Below, one piece after another: positions 6,448 to 9,270 of a stretch of 9,270 nucleotides of DNA. The notes beneath the pieces are model-generated. The model made no database searches. It saw only the letters and a program-made list of their open reading frames with translations, and was not told the origin of the DNA. Every line of letters begins with the position of its first letter. Position 1 is the first letter of the stretch. Source of the DNA: Pseudomonadota bacterium (GTDB taxonomy: Bacteria > Pseudomonadota > Alphaproteobacteria > Sphingomonadales > Sphingomonadaceae). The position numbers and the translations under genes were made by a program. The DNA lies in assembly GCA_023427285.1 (NCBI GenBank), contig JAEZBH010000385.1, positions 1-9,270 of the forward strand. Reading direction: 5' to 3'.

Positions 6448-6918
6448 TCACAGCAAGCTGGCCAGCATTCCGACCAAGGGAATATCGGCAGGCGGCATGG
6501 GCAGGCTGTAAAGCTCGCTGATGCGCACCCAGCGCACGGCCTGTCCTTCCTGCGGGCGCACCGAGCCCTGCCATTTGCGGCACGCATAGAGCAGCATCAG
6601 GAGGTGGAAATCTTCATAAGGGTGGCTGGCGAAGGTCAGCGGGGCAAGGCACGATGCCGTGGTATCAATGCCCAGCTCTTCCTGAAGTTCGCGCACGAGG
6701 GCGGCCTCGGGCTTCTCGCCCGCGTCCACCTTGCCGCCGGGGAACTCCCACAGCCCCGCCATCGACTTGCCCTCGGGCCGCTGGGCGACCAGAATCCGGC
6801 CGTCCGCATCAATCAGCGCCGCAGCAACAACAGTCACCAGCTTCTTGTTCGGGTCCGTCAGGCCCGGAGGCGCTGGGCATTCATCAAAGGATTCGGCGGA
6901 AGATTCGGGGCTGAGCAT
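6448..6918 (-). CDS. mutT: MutT-type Nudix hydrolase (8-oxo-dGTP diphosphatase-like), 156 aa
   Basis: A complete Nudix box fits residues 62-84: G62, E68, then R76-E77-L78-Q79-E80-E81-L82-G83-I84. It is preceded by RILVAQRPEGKSMAGLWEFPGG (41-62), which is characteristic of MutT enzymes that hydrolyse oxidised purine nucleoside triphosphates such as 8-oxo-dGTP to the monophosphate, preventing A-to-C transversions. The protein is cytoplasmic and binds Mg through the box glutamates. Residues 1-25 are an extension beyond the usual MutT start. The ATG at 6918 has no good ribosome binding site, and a GTG at codon 28 (just before TVVAAALI) is a possible shorter start, so the N-terminus is uncertain. 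It is convergent with the NYN gene and has no co-directional neighbour in the window. Confidence 0.92.
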   Translation of the reverse strand: MLSPESSAESFDECPAPPGLTDPNKKLVTVVAAALIDADGRILVAQRPEGKSMAGLWEFPGGKVDAGEKPEAALVRELQEELGIDTTASCLAPLTFASHPYEDFHLLMLLYACRKWQGSVRPQEGQAVRWVRISELYSLPMPPADIPLVGMLASLL

Positions 6919-7162
6919 AGGAGAAAAGCCATGTTATTTCCGGAAGCAGGCCGCTAGGTTCCACATGCGGGCGGTCCTGTCGATATGCTAACGCATACAT
7001 GCGGCGTTTCAACACTGAGCTCCCGCCAGGCGCGCCGGCGGAGGGCCCGGAAGGCCGGAGCGCGGCTTATGCCTTACAAATGATTCAGGATAGCGCGTCA
7101 GCTTTTCTTAACGACTGTTCCGGCATCATTGTCCGGTACGGAATTCCGCAACGGGACGCCTC
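6919..7162. other. intergenic region between mutT and the first pilin gene
   Basis: These 244 bases separate the divergent mutT and flp starts and must hold promoters for both, but I see no convincing -35/-10 pair. Contents noted: a G/C-rich partly self-complementary stretch at about 7021-7060, an isolated TTAAC at 7108-7112 that could be half of a CtrA site, and a 10-bp EcoRI-type palindrome CGGAATTCCG at 7139-7148. No protein-coding or RNA gene is supported. Confidence 0.5.
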
Positions 7163-7351
7163 ATGCCCAACCTTCTCAGCCATTTGCGACAGAACCGCCT
7201 GCCACGGCTGTGGCGCGACCAGCGCGGCGCAACGATGATCGAATACTGCATCATCATTGCCTGCGTCGCCATTGTGGTGGTGGTCGGCTATTCCAAGATC
7301 GGTCAATTCCCAACGGCACCCTTGGAAACCGTCGGCAGCACCATCGGCTGA
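7163..7351 (+). CDS. flp: Flp/Fap-type pilin-like protein, 62 aa
   Basis: A type IVb prepilin-like peptide: a basic leader ending at G22, then A23-T-M-I-E27-Y28 and a hydrophobic helix to about residue 43. The glycine before the cut and the glutamate at position +5 match the rule for TadV/PilD-type prepilin peptidases, so the mature protein would be about 40 residues, in the inner membrane or assembled into a Tad pilus. Compared with the pilin at 7612 it has a longer leader (22 versus 17), two cysteines in the helix (C29, C34) and a different tail, though both share a TVGS motif near the end. It could be a minor pilin. No strong Shine-Dalgarno precedes the ATG (only GGGACG). It has its own terminator at 7392-7422. 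No other tad genes are in the window. Confidence 0.85.
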   Translation: MPNLLSHLRQNRLPRLWRDQRGATMIEYCIIIACVAIVVVVGYSKIGQFPTAPLETVGSTIG

Positions 7352-7391
7352 TCAAACCGAACGCCTAAAAATAATAGATTAGTCAAGAGAC

Positions 7392-7422
7392 AGGTCTGCC
7401 CGCAATGGAGGGCAGACCTTTT
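7392..7422 (+). terminator. rho-independent terminator after the first pilin gene
   Basis: AGGTCTGCCC (7392-7401) and GGGCAGACCT (7410-7419) form a perfect 10-bp stem with an 8-nt loop, followed directly by T residues (TTTT including the last stem base, then GCGTTATT). It stands 40 nt beyond the pilin stop and separates the two pilin transcripts. Confidence 0.9.
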
Positions 7423-7474
7423 GCGTTATTCATACTGACAATTTCCGTCGGCATACCATTTTTCAAAAAGAATG

Positions 7475-7508
7475 ATGGTTAACGCATCAAGTAATGATCC
7501 CCATTAAC
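7475..7508. promoter_or_regulatory. candidate CtrA half-sites upstream of the second pilin gene
   Basis: ATGGTTAA at 7475-7482 is the exact reverse complement of TTAACCAT, a known CtrA half-site form. A second TTAAC lies at 7504-7508. They are 104-137 bp upstream of the pilin ATG and precede possible -35 elements TTGAAA (7513) and TTGGCC (7545). CtrA control of the pilA pilin gene is established in Caulobacter; here it is inferred. The full TTAA-N7-TTAA site is not present. Confidence 0.4.
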
Positions 7509-7544
7509 AACTTTGAAACTCCTGCTCGTTTAGAAAGATCACCG

Positions 7545-7571
7545 TTGGCCTCGGGAAAAGGCTTTTATCTA
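7545..7571 (+). promoter_or_regulatory. weak candidate promoter for the second pilin gene
   Basis: TTGGCC (7545-7550) and TATCTA (7566-7571) are separated by 15 bp, a little short for a sigma70-type promoter. They place a start near 7578, at the base of the 5'-UTR hairpin. The match is poor and the true promoter may lie further up, near TTGAAA at 7513. Confidence 0.25.
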
Positions 7572-7576
7572 AGGTT

Positions 7577-7604
7577 CCGCCACAGCAGTGGCGGCCGGAA
7601 GGAG
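7577..7604 (+). promoter_or_regulatory. 5'-UTR hairpin and strong ribosome binding site of the second pilin gene
   Basis: CCGCCAC (7577-7583) and GTGGCGG (7588-7594) form a perfect 7-bp hairpin with loop AGCA. It ends two bases before GGAAGGAG (7597-7604), a near-perfect Shine-Dalgarno seven bases ahead of the ATG. A stable stem beside an open ribosome site suits a highly translated, long-lived pilin mRNA. The ribosome site fixes the start at 7612 rather than the in-frame GTG at 7588. Confidence 0.7.
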
Positions 7605-7611
7605 ACACATT

Positions 7612-7794
7612 ATGTCGTTCATTCGTACCGCTCTGCGCAAGTTCGCTCGTGATGAGAAGGGCGCAACCGCAATCGAATACGGTCTGATCGCCGCCCTTAT
7701 CGCCGTTGTCTGCATCGGCGGCTTCCAGATGATCGGCAGCAACCTCGCGAATACGCTGAGCACTGTCGGCAGCGCACTCGAGCCGCAGCCCTAA
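7612..7794 (+). CDS. flp: Flp/Fap-type major pilin, 60 aa
   Basis: A textbook Flp pilin precursor: a short basic leader to G17, then A18-T-A-I-E22-Y23-GLIAALIAV, a hydrophobic helix to about residue 38 and a short polar tail ending EPQP. Cleavage after G17, with the glutamate at +5, is expected from a TadV-type prepilin peptidase. The mature subunit of about 43 residues builds thin Tad pili for surface attachment. Length and motif are normal for the family. Strong translation signals and the terminator at 7833-7860 suggest abundant expression from a monocistronic transcript. The secretion machinery (cpaB-F, tadB/C, rcpA) is not in this window, so this is either a detached pilin locus or the end of a larger cluster. 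Confidence 0.95.
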   Translation: MSFIRTALRKFARDEKGATAIEYGLIAALIAVVCIGGFQMIGSNLANTLSTVGSALEPQP

Positions 7795-7832
7795 TCACCC
7801 GCCACGGGTTGATTAGCCTGATGGCTACAAAT

Positions 7833-7860
7833 AACGGCGGCCCTTGTGGCCGCCGTTTTT
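7833..7860 (+). terminator. rho-independent terminator after the second pilin gene
   Basis: AACGGCGGCC (7833-7842) pairs perfectly with GGCCGCCGTT (7848-7857) over 10 bp with a 5-nt loop CTTGT, followed by further T residues to 7860. It is a strong intrinsic terminator 38 nt after the pilin stop. The next gene starts only 22 nt later, so it separates the pilin from that gene or attenuates read-through. Confidence 0.92.
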
Positions 7861-7882
7861 GTATCGACGAAGGAAAAGCACC

Positions 7883-9025
7883 GTGAAGCAATCCCTGTTG
7901 CAAGAGTTGCGTGTCTCAGCACTGCTGGCTCTGATCGTACTGCTTTACGGCGCGGCGGCGTGGGGACTTCTGACCCCGCTCGGGCGTACAGTTGACCTGT
8001 TCATGCCCAGCTATGGCACACTGACCCTTCTTTCATGGGGAGCGGCCGGAGCGCTGACCTTTGTTGCTTACCTGCTTCATCTTGTGCTGGTGCAACGCCC
8101 TGCGCGCCCGCTGCGCGTGCTGGCAACCGATATGCGCGAGAACATCCTGCCGCCTGACCAGTTGCTGATGCGCCTGACGCCGCTCGTTGTTCTCATTGTG
8201 CTGCTCAACAGCTTCACCGCCATCAAATCCGCGATCCCCGCCCTCAACCCCTTTGCCTATGATCTGCTGTTTGCCGAATGGGATCGCATGATCTTCGGCA
8301 CCGATCCGTGGAAGCTCACCCACGCGGTCTTCGGGTCGCCGCACATGACCTGGCTGATCCAGTTCACCTACAATGTCTGGTTCATCGTCATGTGGATGAG
8401 CGTGATCTACGCCGCGCTCAAGACCGATTTCCGGATATGGCGCGCCCAGTATCTGGTCGCCTTCTGTCTGGTCTGGATTCTGGGCGGCTCGGTCGCCGCG
8501 ATTCTCATGTCCTCGGCAGGCCCCTGCTATTACGGCCATCTCGTTGCTGGTCCCAACCCCTTTGCCCCGCTGATGGAGCAGCTCGCCCATCTGGATGTCG
8601 TCATCCGCGAGCAGAACATCGGCTGGGGCGTCAGCGCCCTTCAAATGCAGGACAAGCTGTGGGAGCTTTACCAGAAGGGCGGCTCATCGACCGGCGCGGG
8701 CATTTCCGCCATGCCCTCGCTGCATGTGGCAACGTCCATTCTCATGACGCGGGCAGCCTTTGCCCTGAACCGCCGGGCAGGCATTCTGCTCAGCCTGTTC
8801 TCCCTCGTCATCTGGATCGGCTCGGTGCATCTGGGCTGGCACTATGCCGTTGACGGCCTCGTCTCGCTGCCGCTGGCGCTTGCGGTCTGGTCGCTCTCCG
8901 GGTGGATCGTGCGCCGCATCAACGTGGTGGACTTCCCGGCCTCGGGCCGACTGGAAGAGATCATGAACCGCAAGAAGCAGAACGGCCCCTCCCTTGCGGG
9001 AGAGGCCGCACCGTACCGCGCCTGA
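7883..9025 (+). CDS. PAP2-superfamily integral membrane protein, Aur1/inositolphosphotransferase-like, 380 aa
   Basis: Multi-pass inner-membrane protein with hydrophobic segments near 11-29, 46-70, 99-117, 155-177, 188-208, 300-315 and 325-345. The PAP2 phosphatase/transferase motifs are SAMPSLHVA (275-283) and HLGWHYAVDGL (316-326), with H281, H320 and D324 as the expected catalytic residues. A further conserved-looking SAGPCYYG stands at 211-218. This layout resembles the Aur1/PAP2_3 branch, which includes inositol-phosphorylceramide synthase and lipid phosphatases, so the likely substrate is a lipid phosphate or phospholipid head group; the exact reaction is not readable. I chose the GTG at 7883 because AAGGA stands eight bases before it. 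The in-frame TTG at 7844 lies in the loop of the preceding terminator. It converges on the next gene with a 7-nt gap. Confidence 0.9.
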   Translation: MKQSLLQELRVSALLALIVLLYGAAAWGLLTPLGRTVDLFMPSYGTLTLLSWGAAGALTFVAYLLHLVLVQRPARPLRVLATDMRENILPPDQLLMRLTPLVVLIVLLNSFTAIKSAIPALNPFAYDLLFAEWDRMIFGTDPWKLTHAVFGSPHMTWLIQFTYNVWFIVMWMSVIYAALKTDFRIWRAQYLVAFCLVWILGGSVAAILMSSAGPCYYGHLVAGPNPFAPLMEQLAHLDVVIREQNIGWGVSALQMQDKLWELYQKGGSSTGAGISAMPSLHVATSILMTRAAFALNRRAGILLSLFSLVIWIGSVHLGWHYAVDGLVSLPLALAVWSLSGWIVRRINVVDFPASGRLEEIMNRKKQNGPSLAGEAAPYRA

Positions 9026-9032
9026 GGCGCGC

Positions 9033-9270
9033 TTACGAACCGTAAACGATCAGCTTCACCTTCTCGCCCGGCTTCACCTCGTTCGGGGAGGTGAAACCGT
9101 TCAGCACGAGGAAGCGATCGAGCTTGTGGTCGTCATAGGCCATGCGCTCGGCCAGCTGCTGGGCGGTCTGGCCCTGCGCCACCGTCACCACCTTGATTCG
9201 GCGCTCCTTGTACTGGGCGGCTTCCTTGTCGCTCAGCTTGCGGAACGACTGGAGCATGGACTGGAGCGAA
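9033..9270 (-). CDS. C-terminal fragment with LysM-like domain, probably an M48-family metalloprotease (partial)
   Basis: The last 78 residues of a minus-strand gene whose 5' part lies beyond the window; the frame stays open to base 9270, so the ATG at 9257 is internal. SFRKLS, followed by RRIKVVTVAQGQTAQQLAERM, FLVLNGF and VKPGEKVKLIVYG, matches the tail of alphaproteobacterial M48-type (BepA/YfgC-like) periplasmic proteases, in which a LysM-like unit follows the HExxH protease domain and repeats. Such proteins act in outer-membrane quality control. The catalytic domain is not visible, so the protein name is inferred from the tail; another LysM-containing envelope protein is possible. The TAA stop at 9033-9035 faces the PAP2 gene stop. 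Confidence 0.7.
   Translation of the reverse strand, partial: SLQSMLQSFRKLSDKEAAQYKERRIKVVTVAQGQTAQQLAERMAYDDHKLDRFLVLNGFTSPNEVKPGEKVKLIVYGS

Noticed and set aside
6412..6452. Direct repeat AATTCACA at 6412-6419 and 6445-6452, considered as a target-site duplication of the NYN insertion
   Set aside because: Both copies lie at the same (right) end of the suspected insertion and one is inside the NYN coding region, so they cannot flank it; 8 bp is easily chance.
6931..6957. Plus-strand AGGAG plus ATG opening an 8-residue peptide upstream of mutT
   Set aside because: Too short, ends in TAG at once, and there is no downstream plus-strand gene close enough for it to be a leader peptide. The AGGAG is probably chance.
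7139..7148. Palindrome CGGAATTCCG upstream of the first pilin
   Set aside because: A single 10-bp palindrome including an EcoRI site; no second copy or regulator context to support an operator.
1..9270. Search for CRISPR arrays, tRNA/rRNA genes, insertion sequences and phage genes
   Set aside because: No regularly spaced repeats, cloverleaf-like segments, transposase motifs or terminal inverted repeats were seen by eye in the window.

Overview
The window (about 60-65% GC by eye, densely packed, little intergenic DNA) looks like chromosome from an alphaproteobacterium, most likely a sphingomonad. This rests on gene content: a ComF gene divergent from an NDUFAF5/BioC-like methyltransferase, a glutaredoxin-nitrilase-DUF1178 string behind comF, Flp-type pilins with possible CtrA half-sites upstream, and an Aur1/PAP2-type membrane enzyme. 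The genus cannot be fixed from the sequence alone.

Left half (158-4687, all minus strand). Reading in the direction of transcription: comF, glutaredoxin (grxC), a Nit-type carbon-nitrogen hydrolase and a DUF1178 zinc-ribbon protein, with gaps of 26, 8 and 6 nt. They are almost certainly one operon. Glutaredoxin next to a Nit1-like amidase suggests a glutathione-related theme. After a 128-nt gap comes a 623-residue Tat-exported protein of unknown function, possibly alpha-helical-toroid-like. A 9-bp hairpin lies beyond its stop; no gene is supported in 1-157.

Centre (4688-6918). From a 56-nt divergent intergenic region, the SAM methyltransferase runs rightward and ends at a strong hairpin terminator. 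It is followed 22 nt later by a NYN-domain (PIN-like) putative ribonuclease gene whose leader and 5' end are strikingly AT-rich. This looks like a single-gene insertion between the methyltransferase and a convergent mutT-type Nudix hydrolase.

Right part (6919-9270). Two small, non-identical Flp/Fap pilin genes lie in tandem, each followed by an excellent rho-independent terminator. The second has a perfect Shine-Dalgarno, a 5'-UTR hairpin and candidate CtrA half-sites. A PAP2/Aur1-like multi-pass membrane enzyme starts 22 nt after the second terminator. It converges on the C-terminal, LysM-like end of a protein, probably an M48-type periplasmic protease, cut by the window edge.

Most of the window is ordinary core genome. 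The points most worth a second look are the AT-rich NYN gene with its leader/terminator arrangement, the repeat-built N-terminus of the nitrilase, the uncharacterised Tat protein, and the regulatory region of the second pilin. I found no CRISPR array, tRNA, rRNA or insertion sequence.
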